This document shows, in pieces, positions 16,924 to 27,001 of a DNA stretch of 64,000 bases. The number at the start of each line of letters is the position of its first letter. Position 1 is the first letter of the stretch. Both the position numbers and the translations under genes were made by a program. The stretch comes from Paenibacillus sp. FSL W8-0186. Its GTDB lineage: Bacteria; Bacillota; Bacilli; Paenibacillales; Paenibacillaceae. The stretch is taken from positions 4,369,001-4,433,000 of the forward strand of contig NZ_CP150207.1 in assembly GCF_037969765.1 (NCBI RefSeq). The letters run 5' to 3'. The notes under the pieces were generated by a model. The model had not been told where the DNA came from. It did no database searches and worked only from the letters and a program-made list of their open reading frames with translations.

Positions 16924-17847
16924 ATGATTATCGAAATCGTAACGGATGTGGTCCTGCCTATCTTTGTGCTGATTGGACTTGGAGCGCTGATGCATCGTGC
17001 TTTTCAGCTCAACTTATATACACTGGCAAAAATCAACTTTTATTATATCACTCCCGCTGTTGTGTTCCTGAGCATGTACAATTCGGAAATGTCGCCCCTA
17101 TTATTGGGCAGCGTTACCCTGTTCTATGCTTTATATATTTCACTCCAATATATTGTCAGCTCTATTGTCAGTTGGAAAAGGGGATTCAAGCCGGGTATGA
17201 AGGCCGCATTCACGAACAGCCTCATTCTCGACAACTCGGGTAACTACGGACTTCCTATCAATCAGCTCGCATTCAAGGGCGATCCGCTAGCGACTTCGAT
17301 CCAGGCGCTCGTCATGACCTTTCAAAGCCTCGTCACCTTTACTTATGGCGTAATCTCGGTTCAACGCGCTAAATCAGGAGGAACATTGAAAGCAGCATTA
17401 ATTGGGTTTCTAAAAATGCCGGTTCCGTACGCGCTCGTGCTTGGCCTAGTCTTTCACGTCTTGCACTGGCCGCTGCCAGAGTTCGCAGCAAAGCCGCTGG
17501 GCTATATCGCAGATTCCATGGTCAGCATCGCTTTACTGACGTTAGGGGCGCAAATTATCCAATATCCGCTTCGCCTGGATCGGTTAGATGTATACATCAG
17601 CGCCTTCTTAAGGCTGCTAGTCGGTCCGGCTATCGGGCTGCTGCTTATTCTCGCGCTTGGCCTGAAAGGCATCCCGGCTCAAGCGCTGCTCATCGCCTCC
17701 GGTATGCCGACAGGCGTCAACAGTACGATTCTTGCTGAAGAGTATGATAACGAGCCAGACTTCGCGTCCCAGACCGTACTCATCTCTACGCTGCTGAACG
17801 TCATAACCGTAACGGCACTGATCTCGTTATCCAAATTCGTGGGGTAA
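16924..17847 (+). CDS. AEC-family (auxin efflux carrier-like) membrane transporter
   Basis: About 10 hydrophobic helices in 307 aa, with the family hallmark NSGNYGLPIN in the first half and the mirrored SGMPTGVNSTILAEEYD near the end. These two unwound regions are typical of AEC/BASS-like carriers. Bacterial members export or import small organic acids or amino acids; the substrate here is unknown. ATG 16924 is preferred; TTG 16912 is in frame but sits directly on the AAGGAAG site, with no room for spacing. The gene is monocistronic, with its own promoter and terminator. Confidence 0.8.
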   Translation: MIIEIVTDVVLPIFVLIGLGALMHRAFQLNLYTLAKINFYYITPAVVFLSMYNSEMSPLLLGSVTLFYALYISLQYIVSSIVSWKRGFKPGMKAAFTNSLILDNSGNYGLPINQLAFKGDPLATSIQALVMTFQSLVTFTYGVISVQRAKSGGTLKAALIGFLKMPVPYALVLGLVFHVLHWPLPEFAAKPLGYIADSMVSIALLTLGAQIIQYPLRLDRLDVYISAFLRLLVGPAIGLLLILALGLKGIPAQALLIASGMPTGVNSTILAEEYDNEPDFASQTVLISTLLNVITVTALISLSKFVG

Positions 17848-17908
17848 TTTATCGGAACATGTCGATCGGCAAATGCCCTGCGATTCTCGATAATTTCCTT
17901 AATTAATA

Positions 17909-17955
17909 GCCGGTCCAGTTGGCTTCATTTCCTTCTGGCCGGTTGTTATTTTAAA
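17909..17955 (+). terminator. Probable terminator of the AEC transporter gene
   Basis: GCCGG(T)CCAG pairs with CTGGCCGGT, with one bulged base, followed by TGTTATTTTAAATT. It lies 60 bases after the stop. Confidence 0.6.
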
Positions 17956-18137
17956 TTCCTCTTGAGGGTTTACTTCAAATAACCTCAATTCCCTCGCGCG
18001 CTGCGGGTTCTTTGTTAAGAACATAAGGCATTTGATATATATTACTTAGCCCGTTGAAACTGTGGCCGCAAATTCACCTGCTCTTTGGTATAGAAAAAAG
18101 CACTCTAAAAGAGCGCCTTTCCATAAATGTAGACATA

Positions 18138-18698
18138 TTATTCCTTAGAGATAATAACATTGAAGTCATATCCCATTACAGTAAGTGCTACAAAGATATC
18201 CCCTTTGGAGTAATAGGAAACCTCATCATCGGATGTATCACTTTCATAAACATACCCTTGCTTTTCCAATTCATTAACATACTTTTGGATATTTCCATCA
18301 GTTGCATCAGTAACATCATATGCATACATCACAGTTTTTCCGTCTGATAGCTCTATTCTTTTTCCGGATGAGATACCATTTACACTTGCATAATTAGGAA
18401 TATCACCATTGTATTCAGAATAAAATTGTCCCTTTCCAGTGTTGATTTCCACTCTTCCAAGTTGATCATTCCAAACATAGTCTACACCAGTAATGTCGCC
18501 TAACTTAGCAAGAGGAACATAAGTGCTGCCTTCATAATTTAACACTGGCCGTTCAGCATCCTTATACTCTACGCCATCGACAACTATTGGATAAGTGACA
18601 GGAGTCAATATGAACTGCTTAATTTGTTCTGCATAAACCGTTGTTCCCAACATGAGACAAGAACCTACAATGCAGCCGGATATAAATTTTTTCAACAA
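18138..18698 (-). CDS. Secreted copper-amine-oxidase-N-like (stalk) domain protein
   Basis: 186 aa. TTG start near 18698 or 18695 behind GGAGGG. A signal peptide (about 1-23, ending VYAEQ) lacks a lipobox. Residues about 37-90 (PIVVDGVEYKDAERPVL, YVPLAKLGDITG, RVEINTG) match the copper amine oxidase N-terminal-like domain, a beta-rich module common in surface proteins of Paenibacillus. The remaining C-terminal part (YDVTDATDGNIQKYVNELEKQGY) is unassigned. The gene is visibly richer in A+T than its neighbours, stands alone between convergent or unrelated units, and may be a recent or orphan gene. No catalytic function can be given. Confidence 0.6.
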   Translation of the reverse strand: MLKKFISGCIVGSCLMLGTTVYAEQIKQFILTPVTYPIVVDGVEYKDAERPVLNYEGSTYVPLAKLGDITGVDYVWNDQLGRVEINTGKGQFYSEYNGDIPNYASVNGISSGKRIELSDGKTVMYAYDVTDATDGNIQKYVNELEKQGYVYESDTSDDEVSYYSKGDIFVALTVMGYDFNVIISKE

Positions 18699-18821
18699 AA
18701 GGCCCTCCCTAATATTTTCCTATTATTCTACCATAATTAGATAACTGGGGGGGACGTATAGAGAAACTTTTAAAAACATCAATAAAAAAAATGCCCCTGT
18801 GACTGTTATGTGATTTTATAT

Positions 18822-18849
18822 AAAAAGGCTCCCTCTCGGGAGCCTCTTT
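18822..18849 (-). terminator. Terminator of groESL
   Basis: GGCTCCC, loop TCTC, GGGAGCC: a 7-bp perfect stem. Read on the minus strand it is followed by TTTTTATATAAAA, a good intrinsic terminator, 34 bases beyond the groEL stop. Confidence 0.88.
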
Positions 18850-18882
18850 ATCATGCGCTATTACAGGACTTACAGCCCTTTA

Positions 18883-20505
<1,623 letters not shown>

Positions 20506-20568
20506 TCAATTACCTCCCTGAATGATTGTTGATTTGCTCTTTATTCACAAGGTCAGGCTGATGTACGC

Positions 20569-20850
20569 TTAACCCACGATGGCGTGGATGTCGCTTTCCT
20601 TCATAATTAAGTATTCTTTGCCTTCGTATTTGATTTCCGTTCCCGCATATTTGGAGAACAGTACGCGGTCGCCTTCCTTCACTTCCAATGGAACACGCAC
20701 CCCGTCCTTCAGTGCTCCGCTGCCCACGGCAACGATTTTACCTTCTTGCGGCTTCTCCTTCGCCGTATCTGGCAGGACGATGCCAAATGCAGTCGTTTCC
20801 TCTTGCTCAATCGGTTCTACCAGTACGCGTTCACCTAAAGGTTTGATCAT
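20569..20850 (-). CDS. groES: Co-chaperonin GroES (Hsp10)
   Basis: 93 aa, full length ([18 protein letters not shown] to ESDIHAIVG). The mobile loop is at [18 protein letters not shown]. It forms the heptameric lid of the GroEL chamber. The start at 20850 is preceded by AAGGAGGA. A sigma-A promoter and CIRCE operator lie about 55-120 bases upstream, so expression should be HrcA-repressed and heat-inducible. Confidence 0.99.
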   Translation of the reverse strand: MIKPLGERVLVEPIEQEETTAFGIVLPDTAKEKPQEGKIVAVGSGALKDGVRVPLEVKEGDRVLFSKYAGTEIKYEGKEYLIMKESDIHAIVG

Positions 20851-20904
20851 GAAAATGTCCTCCTTTAAATATGTTTTGTTGATTTTAATAACGTTATCGA
20901 TGTG

Positions 20905-20931
20905 TTAGCACTCGATACACATTAGTGCTAA
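20905..20931 (-). promoter_or_regulatory. CIRCE operator (HrcA site)
   Basis: Plus strand: TTAGCACTC, 9 bases, TAGTGCTAA. The consensus is TTAGCACTC-N9-GAGTGCTAA, so there is a single mismatch in one arm. It lies just downstream of the groES promoter, in the untranslated leader, as in other Bacillota. Confidence 0.96.
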
Positions 20932-20943
20932 CAACCACTTTTT

Positions 20944-20972
20944 ATGATACTCAAAATGAATCCAGATTTCAA
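20944..20972 (-). promoter_or_regulatory. Sigma-A promoter of groESL
   Basis: On the minus strand TTGAAA (20967-20972) is separated by exactly 17 bases from TATCAT (20944-20949). The expected start near 20937 puts the CIRCE element at about +6 to +32. Confidence 0.8.
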
Positions 20973-21113
20973 GTTCCCTGCTGCATTTTTTTCGTAAGTT
21001 TGGCGGAATCGTTCCATGGGCCCTTTTCATGATATCCTCATATATCTATAAATATTCCAATTGGCTCTCTCGAATCTATGGATTCCTTCCCATTTTTAGA
21101 AACGGTTCCTAAA

Positions 21114-21152
21114 AAGCAACAAACACATCTTCTCTGTTGAAGATGTGTTTGT
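21114..21152 (-). terminator. Terminator of the tat genes
   Basis: ACAAACACATCTTC and GAAGATGTGTTTGT form a perfect 14-bp stem with a 6-base loop. On the minus strand it is followed by TGCTTTTTAGG. It begins 15 bases after the tatC stop. Confidence 0.85.
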
Positions 21153-21167
21153 CATGGCAGAATGCCT

Positions 21168-21926
21168 CTATGAATTATATTCGGCTTCCCGCTCGGCATC
21201 CGCTGCCATTAGCTTGCGATGGATACGCGAGGATAGGAGCACGCTGATTTCATACAGAATAATGAGCGGAATCAGTACCAGAAACGCGGAAAGAAAATCC
21301 GCAGGCGTAATCATTACGGAAATCACTACAAGGGCAAAATACGCCACCCTTCTCATTTTCCGCAGGAGCCTTGGGGTCAGAATCCGCAGCTGAGTGAGAA
21401 ACAATATAACGATCGGCAGCTCAAATAGCAGCGATATCGGGATAATGATATTAAATAAAAACTTGAAATAATCCGCCATTCCATAGGTTTCGATCAGTCC
21501 AAGCTCCGCATTGAGCTCTCCGGTAAACGCCATGGCCAGCGGAAATACGACATAATAACCGAAAGAAATCCCGATCAAGAAGCACAGGAATACGTAAGGA
21601 ATATATTTAAGCGTAGCCTTCCGTTCCGCAGGCTTAAGTCCGGGACTTACAAAAGCCCATATTTGATACAGCGTGAAGGGCAGGGTAACGCCTAGCGCTA
21701 CCATCATTGCTATTTTCATATATACGCCAACGCCGTCCCAGAAAGAGAAGGCATTCAGGTTAATCTTCACGCCTGAAAGGGCGTTGACCGTGACGTAATT
21801 GTATATTGGTTTGACTACGAAGAAAGCCGCGACCAGCACGAACACAAATACGAGCAGTACCCAAAATAACCGGCGGCGAAGTTCCGTTAAATGTTCGACC
21901 ACGCTTTGCTGCGTCTCTTCAGCCAT
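21168..21926 (-). CDS. tatC: Twin-arginine translocase subunit TatC
   Basis: 252 aa with six membrane helices. Family motifs are present: HLTELRRRLFW at the N-terminus, LPFTLYQIWAFVSPGLKP, and FLFNIIIPISLLFELPIVI. TatC recognises twin-arginine signal peptides and, with TatA, moves folded proteins across the membrane. It lies 52 bases after tatA on the same strand, matching the tatAy-tatCy pair of Bacillus, which sits near groESL there too. Length is normal. Confidence 0.96.
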   Translation of the reverse strand: MAEETQQSVVEHLTELRRRLFWVLLVFVFVLVAAFFVVKPIYNYVTVNALSGVKINLNAFSFWDGVGVYMKIAMMVALGVTLPFTLYQIWAFVSPGLKPAERKATLKYIPYVFLCFLIGISFGYYVVFPLAMAFTGELNAELGLIETYGMADYFKFLFNIIIPISLLFELPIVILFLTQLRILTPRLLRKMRRVAYFALVVISVMITPADFLSAFLVLIPLIILYEISVLLSSRIHRKLMAADAEREAEYNS

Positions 21927-21978
21927 ATGCCGTCCTCCCTGACTTCTAAATTACTGTTGAGCATACAAACTACCACAC

Positions 21979-22206
21979 TTACTCCGGCAGCCGTTTTTCG
22001 TCTGGTTTGGACGACTCTTGCACAGAAGTTGAGAGCTCCTGGGGCTGAGACTTATCCCCTTGAGGCCGATCCTCCATAATATCCTGCGTCGCATCCTTGA
22101 ATTCTTTGAAGGTGCGGCCTACGACACGGCCAAGCTCTGGCAGTTTATTCGGCCCGAATATTAATAGCGCTGCGATGATAATCAATAACAATCCGCCTGC
22201 ACTCAT
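21979..22206 (-). CDS. tatA: Twin-arginine translocase subunit TatA
   Basis: 75 aa from ATG 22206, chosen because AAGGGGA lies 7 bases upstream; the longer open frame adds an implausible N-terminus. There is one N-terminal helix ([16 protein letters not shown]), then the [11 protein letters not shown] hinge and amphipathic helix ([13 protein letters not shown]), with a polar tail. This is the classic TatA/TatAy architecture that forms the size-flexible translocation pore. Confidence 0.95.
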   Translation of the reverse strand: MSAGGLLLIIIAALLIFGPNKLPELGRVVGRTFKEFKDATQDIMEDRPQGDKSQPQELSTSVQESSKPDEKRLPE

Positions 22207-22301
22207 GCTGATTCCCCTTCCAAATGCACTTAAAAAATATAGGCTTGCACAACCGTTTCTTTCATACGCCCACATCATACCATAACTAATATCACAGTAA
22301 C

Positions 22302-22331
22302 AGTGCCGCTCTAAGTCAAATTAGCGGCACT
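22302..22331 (-). terminator. Hairpin after moaB
   Basis: AGTGCCGCT and AGCGGCACT form a 9-bp perfect stem with a 12-base loop, 16 bases beyond the moaB stop. The minus-strand tail (GTTACTGTGAT) is not a strong U run. Confidence 0.6.
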
Positions 22332-22347
22332 CATTCCCTTCTTTCGC

Positions 22348-22833
22348 CTATAGCCGAAATTGCCCCGTAACCATCAGCAGCGCCTCAGGCAGCTGATCCA
22401 TAATGGCCGCCAAATTTTCGTGAACTCCTTTTGGCGTGCCCGGCAGGTTCACAATCAGCGTCCGGCCGCGAATGCCGACGATCCCGCGAAACAGCATGCC
22501 TGCAGGATTCTTCTGCATAACCGAATAGCGCATCGCTTCCGCCATCCCTGGCACTTCGCGTTCAATCACTCGCCGCGTCGCCTCTGGGGTCACGTCCCGG
22601 ATAGCCAGCTCCGTACCTCCGGTAGTAAGCACTAAATCTGCCTGAAAATAATCTGTCATTTCAATTAAAGCCGCGATAATTTCATCCGGTTCATCAGGAA
22701 CGATGCGGTATTCTATAATTTCTCCGCCGAGCTCTTCCTCTACAAGTTCCCGGATAACCTGGGCACTCGTATCCTCACGCTCTCCCCGGGAGCCTTTATC
22801 GCTTGCCGTCAGGATCGCCGTTTTCCAAACCAT
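22348..22833 (-). CDS. moaB: Molybdopterin adenylyltransferase (MoaB/MogA family)
   Basis: 161 aa from ATG 22833, chosen because GGAGGGTGA lies 7 bases upstream; the open frame extends 7 codons further. It begins WKTAILTASDKGSRGEREDTS, with the family signature LTTGGTELAIRDVTPEATR for molybdopterin binding. The enzyme adenylylates molybdopterin before molybdate insertion in cytoplasmic molybdenum cofactor synthesis. It follows the MoaC fusion gene on the same strand, consistent with a small cofactor operon. MoaB and MogA cannot be told apart with certainty by eye. Confidence 0.88.
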   Translation of the reverse strand: MVWKTAILTASDKGSRGEREDTSAQVIRELVEEELGGEIIEYRIVPDEPDEIIAALIEMTDYFQADLVLTTGGTELAIRDVTPEATRRVIEREVPGMAEAMRYSVMQKNPAGMLFRGIVGIRGRTLIVNLPGTPKGVHENLAAIMDQLPEALLMVTGQFRL

Positions 22834-22931
22834 GAAGTCACCCTCCTCATCCACATAGGAACTCCGTTTTTAATGTCTGAATTAAATCCTTTTAAATTGA
22901 CGACTTATGTTCATTACTATAGAAGCAATAA

Positions 22932-24068
22932 TTAAAACCCAGATAAATAGTTTCCGCTTTTTCCGCCCGTCTTGCTGCGGAGCAGGGTCGGGCCGATAAC
23001 CATATCCTTTTGCAGCGCTTTGCACATGTCGTACACCGTTAACGCCGCGGCTGAAACAGCGGTGAGCGCCTCCATTTCCACGCCCGTTTTGCCTTCTGTT
23101 TTCACGGTTGCCTCAATATGCAGCTCATTATGCCCGTTATCTGTAAAAATGAGGTTAACTCCGGTTAATGGCAATGGGTGGCACATGGGAATCCAGTCAG
23201 AGGTCTTTTTAGCTCCCTGAATTCCAGCAATTTGCGCCACGGCAAGCACGTCTCCTTTGCCAACCTGGCCTTCCTTGATGGCGCGAAGCGTGTCCGGATG
23301 CATCGTAATTGTCGATACGGCCACCGCAGTCCGGGCTGTTGCCTGCTTCCCTGAAATATCGACCATATTCGCTCTGCCCTGTTCATTAAAATGAGTCAAT
23401 TTCCCTTCCTGGGATTCCGAAGACATAAATTTTTCACTACTTTCATTGATATATATCGTACCGGAGGCTGTAAACAGCAGCTCCACCCTAAAATCATGGG
23501 GCTCCATCGGAATACAGTCCGTCAATATTTGCTCTTGAAAAGCGAGCGCTCCAATAATAGCGCCTGCCCCGCCGCCCTCTGAACGCTGCAAAGCGTCCAT
23601 AAAACGGTCGTAAAATCCTCCCCCGAAGCCGATCCGGCCTCCTGCCCTGTCATAGGCAAGGCCAGGAACCACGACGAGATCGATTTCAGACCAGCGGTTC
23701 TCGGGCCAAATGCCCGTATGCTCAGCTGGCTCGGGAATACCCCATGCACCAGGCAGCAGTTCGCCGGCTTCCTTCAATTCATGCAGCTCAAATCGCCCAG
23801 CTCCGATGACCTTCGGAACCAATACGCGATCCCCCTGCCTCCAGCAGTTGTTCATCAACTCGCTGGTATCGGGCTCGTCCCGAAAGGAAGCATAAATGAA
23901 TACTGTAAGGGGTCTGTTCCGTTCGTCCCGCAGGGGCCCCAGAACTTCCCGTTCCGCCAGCAAGCTGGCCGCCAGCGACTGCTCTTGCCGCAATGGCTCT
24001 GGAATTTGGGACCGGCGTTCTCTCATCGCACGGCGCAAATGATGTTTAAGATCTGGGATATCCATCAT
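22932..24068 (-). CDS. Fusion of 5-formyltetrahydrofolate cyclo-ligase and MoaC
   Basis: 378 aa in one uninterrupted frame. Residues about 4-205 are a 5-[21 protein letters not shown], then [20 protein letters not shown] with the ATP/folate loop, then the terminal [13 protein letters not shown]. Residues about 215-378 are a complete Moa[46 protein letters not shown]. The first activity converts 5-formyl-THF to methenyl-THF; the second makes cyclic pyranopterin monophosphate. Both are cytosolic. A Met that would be the normal MoaC start lies at 23426. Separate genes are the usual arrangement, so this may be a real fusion or a lost stop caused by an indel. Confidence 0.88.
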   Translation of the reverse strand: MMDIPDLKHHLRRAMRERRSQIPEPLRQEQSLAASLLAEREVLGPLRDERNRPLTVFIYASFRDEPDTSELMNNCWRQGDRVLVPKVIGAGRFELHELKEAGELLPGAWGIPEPAEHTGIWPENRWSEIDLVVVPGLAYDRAGGRIGFGGGFYDRFMDALQRSEGGGAGAIIGALAFQEQILTDCIPMEPHDFRVELLFTASGTIYINESSEKFMSSESQEGKLTHFNEQGRANMVDISGKQATARTAVAVSTITMHPDTLRAIKEGQVGKGDVLAVAQIAGIQGAKKTSDWIPMCHPLPLTGVNLIFTDNGHNELHIEATVKTEGKTGVEMEALTAVSAAALTVYDMCKALQKDMVIGPTLLRSKTGGKSGNYLSGF

Positions 24069-24290
24069 ATAAATCCCTCATAGAATGATATATTCTCATC
24101 TAGTTTATCATTGTTGAAGCAAAATGAAAACTAAAGCGATTTCTGAAAAAATATCATAAATACGCACATTTTCATAGCATCGGAAATTGTATGATTTTAT
24201 AAGACAAGGGACTTGCATAAAGAGCGATGCAATGCGCTGCCGTTTCATGTACACTTAATGTAGAAAGAATAAGCGGAGGATTCAGAAGTT

Positions 24291-26258
24291 ATGCTACTTC
24301 AAGCGACTAATATTACGAAACGATATGGTGTTACCGAAATACTTCATGGCATTAATCTGCAGGTTTTAGAGCGGGACCGCATCGGCCTGGTTGGCGTCAA
24401 CGGGGCCGGAAAGTCGACGCTATTGCAAATATTGGCTCAGGAATTGTCATATGATGAAGGGCAGATTTATAAAGCGAAGGAAACCACGATCGGTTATCTC
24501 GCTCAAAACAGCGGGCTGCAGTCGGAGCTCACGATCTGGGAGGAAATGCTGAACGTCTTCGCTTCCCTGCTGGATGCGGAGCGCGAGCTGCGCAGCATGG
24601 AGCAAGAAATCGCCGCGCTGGCCGAACATCATGACGATGACAAGGCCTACGAGGAATTACTGGAGCGGTACGCCCGAAAACAAGACTGGTTCAAAGATAA
24701 TGGCGGTTACGAAATCGAAACCCGCATTCGCAGCGTGCTTCACGGCATGGGCTTCGGCAGCTTCCCGCCGGATACGCTCATTTCCACGCTGAGCGGGGGG
24801 CAGAGAACCCGGCTCGCTTTGGCCCGGATTTTGCTCCAGGCTCCCGATCTGCTCATGCTTGACGAACCAACGAACCATTTGGACATTGAGACGTTAACCT
24901 GGCTGGAGGATTACCTCCGCAACTATTCCGGGGCGCTGCTGATCGTGTCCCATGACCGTTATTTCCTCGATCGGCTCGTCACGGCCATCGTCGAAATCGA
25001 ACGCCATCAATCGAAAAGATACACAGGCAATTACACGCGCTACATCGCACTGAAGGCTGCCGAATACGAAAGCCAGATGAAAATGTACGAGAAACAGCAG
25101 GACGAAATTGCCCGTATGGAAACCTTCATTCAGCGCAACATTGTCCGGGCTTCGACGACGAAACGGGCGCAAAGCCGCCGCAAAGCGCTGGAGAAGATGG
25201 ACATCATGGAAAGGCCGACCGGGGATTTGAAGCGGGCGAGCTTTTCCTTTGAAGCAGAGTACATGACCGGCAAGGATGTGCTGCAGGTTGACGGCCTGTC
25301 CTATTCCTTTGCCGACGATAAGCATCCGCTGTTTCGCAATGTATCCTTCTATTTGCGGCGCGGCGAGACTGTTGCCCTGATCGGACCGAACGGTATTGGC
25401 AAGTCGACCTTGCTCAAAATTTTAACCGGCGATCTGAAGGCTTCTTCCGGATCGATCGTGTGGGGCAGCAAAGTAAAAATCGGGTATTATGATCAGGAGC
25501 AGACCCACCTCAATGCCGCAAATACCGTACTCGAGGAAGTGTGGAGCGCCTTTCCCCATATGGAGGAGGCAAGAATCCGCACGGTGCTGGGTAATTTTTT
25601 GTTCAGCGGCGATGACGTTCAGAAGAGAATAGCCGCGCTGAGCGGCGGCGAAAAAGCAAGGGTTGCGCTAGCCAAGCTGATGCTGCAAAAGGCCAACGTC
25701 CTCATTCTCGACGAGCCGACCAACCATCTGGATTTATTCAGCAAAGAGGTGCTTGAATCTGCTCTGCTCGATTACGACGGAACGCTGCTGTTCATTTCGC
25801 ACGACCGTTATTTCCTTAACAAGATGGCGGAACGGATCGTCGAACTGCACCCTGGCGGGGCCCATCATTTCCTGGGGAATTATGACGACTATTTAGCGAA
25901 ATTACAAGAGCTTGCGGAGCTGGCTGATGAAAACGCCACAAGCCCAACACCCAATCCTGCACCAGCAGACGACAGCCCCTCTGGAGCCGACGCTGCCGCG
26001 GCCAAAAATGGAGCGGCAACATTCGAGGCCGAGAAACAAGCAAAACGCGAGGAACGCATGAGGCAGCGCCGTCTGGAGCAGCTCGAACAGTCGATTGCCG
26101 AGCTGGAGGAGCAGATCGCGGCCATTGAAGCGGAATTAACTCTGCCCGAGGTTTATCAGGACTATACGGCCGTACAAGAGCGGCAGCTTCTCATCGACGA
26201 GCGCAAGCTGCAATTGACAGCAGCCTATGAGGAATGGGAAACACTGGCTGAAGCTTAA
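24291..26258 (+). CDS. ydiF: ABC-F ATPase, YdiF type
   Basis: 655 aa, cytoplasmic, with no membrane segment. There are two ABC domains. The first has Walker A GVNGAGKST (35-43), signature LSGGQRTRLALARI, Walker B LLMLDEPTNHLD and switch His in VSHDRYF. The second has GPNGIGKST, LSGGEKARVALAKL and LILDEPTNHLD. The linker between them (about 240-330) is the P-site tRNA-interaction motif region. A Pro/Ala-rich spacer leads to a C-terminal coiled coil (about 585-655). ABC-F proteins act on stalled ribosomes. The identification as YdiF rests on its place between tsaD and moaC-type genes as well as on sequence. It is transcribed away from the MoaC fusion gene. Confidence 0.88.
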   Translation: MLLQATNITKRYGVTEILHGINLQVLERDRIGLVGVNGAGKSTLLQILAQELSYDEGQIYKAKETTIGYLAQNSGLQSELTIWEEMLNVFASLLDAERELRSMEQEIAALAEHHDDDKAYEELLERYARKQDWFKDNGGYEIETRIRSVLHGMGFGSFPPDTLISTLSGGQRTRLALARILLQAPDLLMLDEPTNHLDIETLTWLEDYLRNYSGALLIVSHDRYFLDRLVTAIVEIERHQSKRYTGNYTRYIALKAAEYESQMKMYEKQQDEIARMETFIQRNIVRASTTKRAQSRRKALEKMDIMERPTGDLKRASFSFEAEYMTGKDVLQVDGLSYSFADDKHPLFRNVSFYLRRGETVALIGPNGIGKSTLLKILTGDLKASSGSIVWGSKVKIGYYDQEQTHLNAANTVLEEVWSAFPHMEEARIRTVLGNFLFSGDDVQKRIAALSGGEKARVALAKLMLQKANVLILDEPTNHLDLFSKEVLESALLDYDGTLLFISHDRYFLNKMAERIVELHPGGAHHFLGNYDDYLAKLQELAELADENATSPTPNPAPADDSPSGADAAAAKNGAATFEAEKQAKREERMRQRRLEQLEQSIAELEEQIAAIEAELTLPEVYQDYTAVQERQLLIDERKLQLTAAYEEWETLAEA

Positions 26259-26295
26259 AAAATATTTTTTACATGGCATTTACAAACGACACCAG

Positions 26296-26543
26296 TTATG
26301 CACAAGATTATCCACAATTCCACTGCTGACTAACCATAAAAAACGGCCTGTGCGGCCGTTTTTTCCCTTTTATAATCGTGTTTTTGTGAAATAACGTTGA
26401 TTATCCACCGAACTATCCACATTATCCACAGTTTTCAGAAAAAATCATTCCTCAATTTCGTAAAACGATCAATCTCTTGGTACGTAAGCTTTCATCCATT
26501 TTTCATGAAGTTAGTCTACAAGCTGTGGATAACTTTGTCCACA
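26296..26543. other. Cluster of DnaA boxes downstream of ydiF
   Basis: Within 250 bases there are four exact TTATnCACA sites: TTATGCACA 26296-26304, TTATCCACA 26308-26316, TTATCCACA 26422-26430 and the inverted TGTGGATAA 26524-26532. Three further sites have one mismatch: TTATCCACC 26401-26409, CTATCCACA 26413-26421 and TTGTCCACA 26535-26543. No dnaA, dnaN or AT-rich unwinding element is present, so this is not oriC. It resembles the DnaA-box clusters that titrate DnaA in Bacillus. Confidence 0.8.
26338..26366 (+). terminator. Terminator of ydiF
   Basis: AACGGCC, loop TGTGC, GGCCGTT, flanked by an A run before and TTTT after. It lies about 80 bases after the ydiF stop and is symmetrical enough to work in both directions. 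Confidence 0.85.
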
Positions 26544-27001
26544 TCTTGACAAGGAGCTGTGTTTTATTGTAGAAGTATTCACTTTCTTTTTCTAGTGCTT
26601 CGTTCCCTAATTTCACGTTTGCTATCCTCTACCCGTCCCATGAATTCCAAAATTGAATTCCAGAAGCACTATGCTCGGCATAACTACCGATATATCAATT
26701 AAAAACAATACCCCCTTTCGTTCCAAACCGGGTTCTGCTCTAGCGACACAATAACCTTCGTTCCTGCTTCTATCTGCCTAATCTTGCAAGCACACAGGCA
26801 TTCCTGGCAAAGACCAAACCCATCTAACAGCCTATTGCTAGAACCAGACGACACTCTTTATCATCTTTAATAGCCTTCGCGTCCAGCTTTCCGACAGCAA
26901 TTGTCGCAATATGGCAGCTTAGAATTAAATATAGAGAGAAAAAAGAATTACATTTTGGACGGGATCATGATCTTGTGTTAATCATGAAAGGAGAGAGTCA
27001 A
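26544..27001. other. Gene-free stretch
   Basis: I see no convincing gene, RNA or repeat here apart from a short palindrome GATCATGATC at 26963-26972 and the ribosome site AAAGGAGAG just before the next gene. The end may hold that gene's promoter, but no clear -35/-10 pair stands out. Confidence 0.5.

Noticed and set aside
26296..26543. DnaA boxes as a chromosomal or plasmid origin
   Set aside because: No dnaA, dnaN, rep gene or strong AT-rich unwinding element is nearby, and the genes around are chromosomal. A DnaA-binding cluster fits better.
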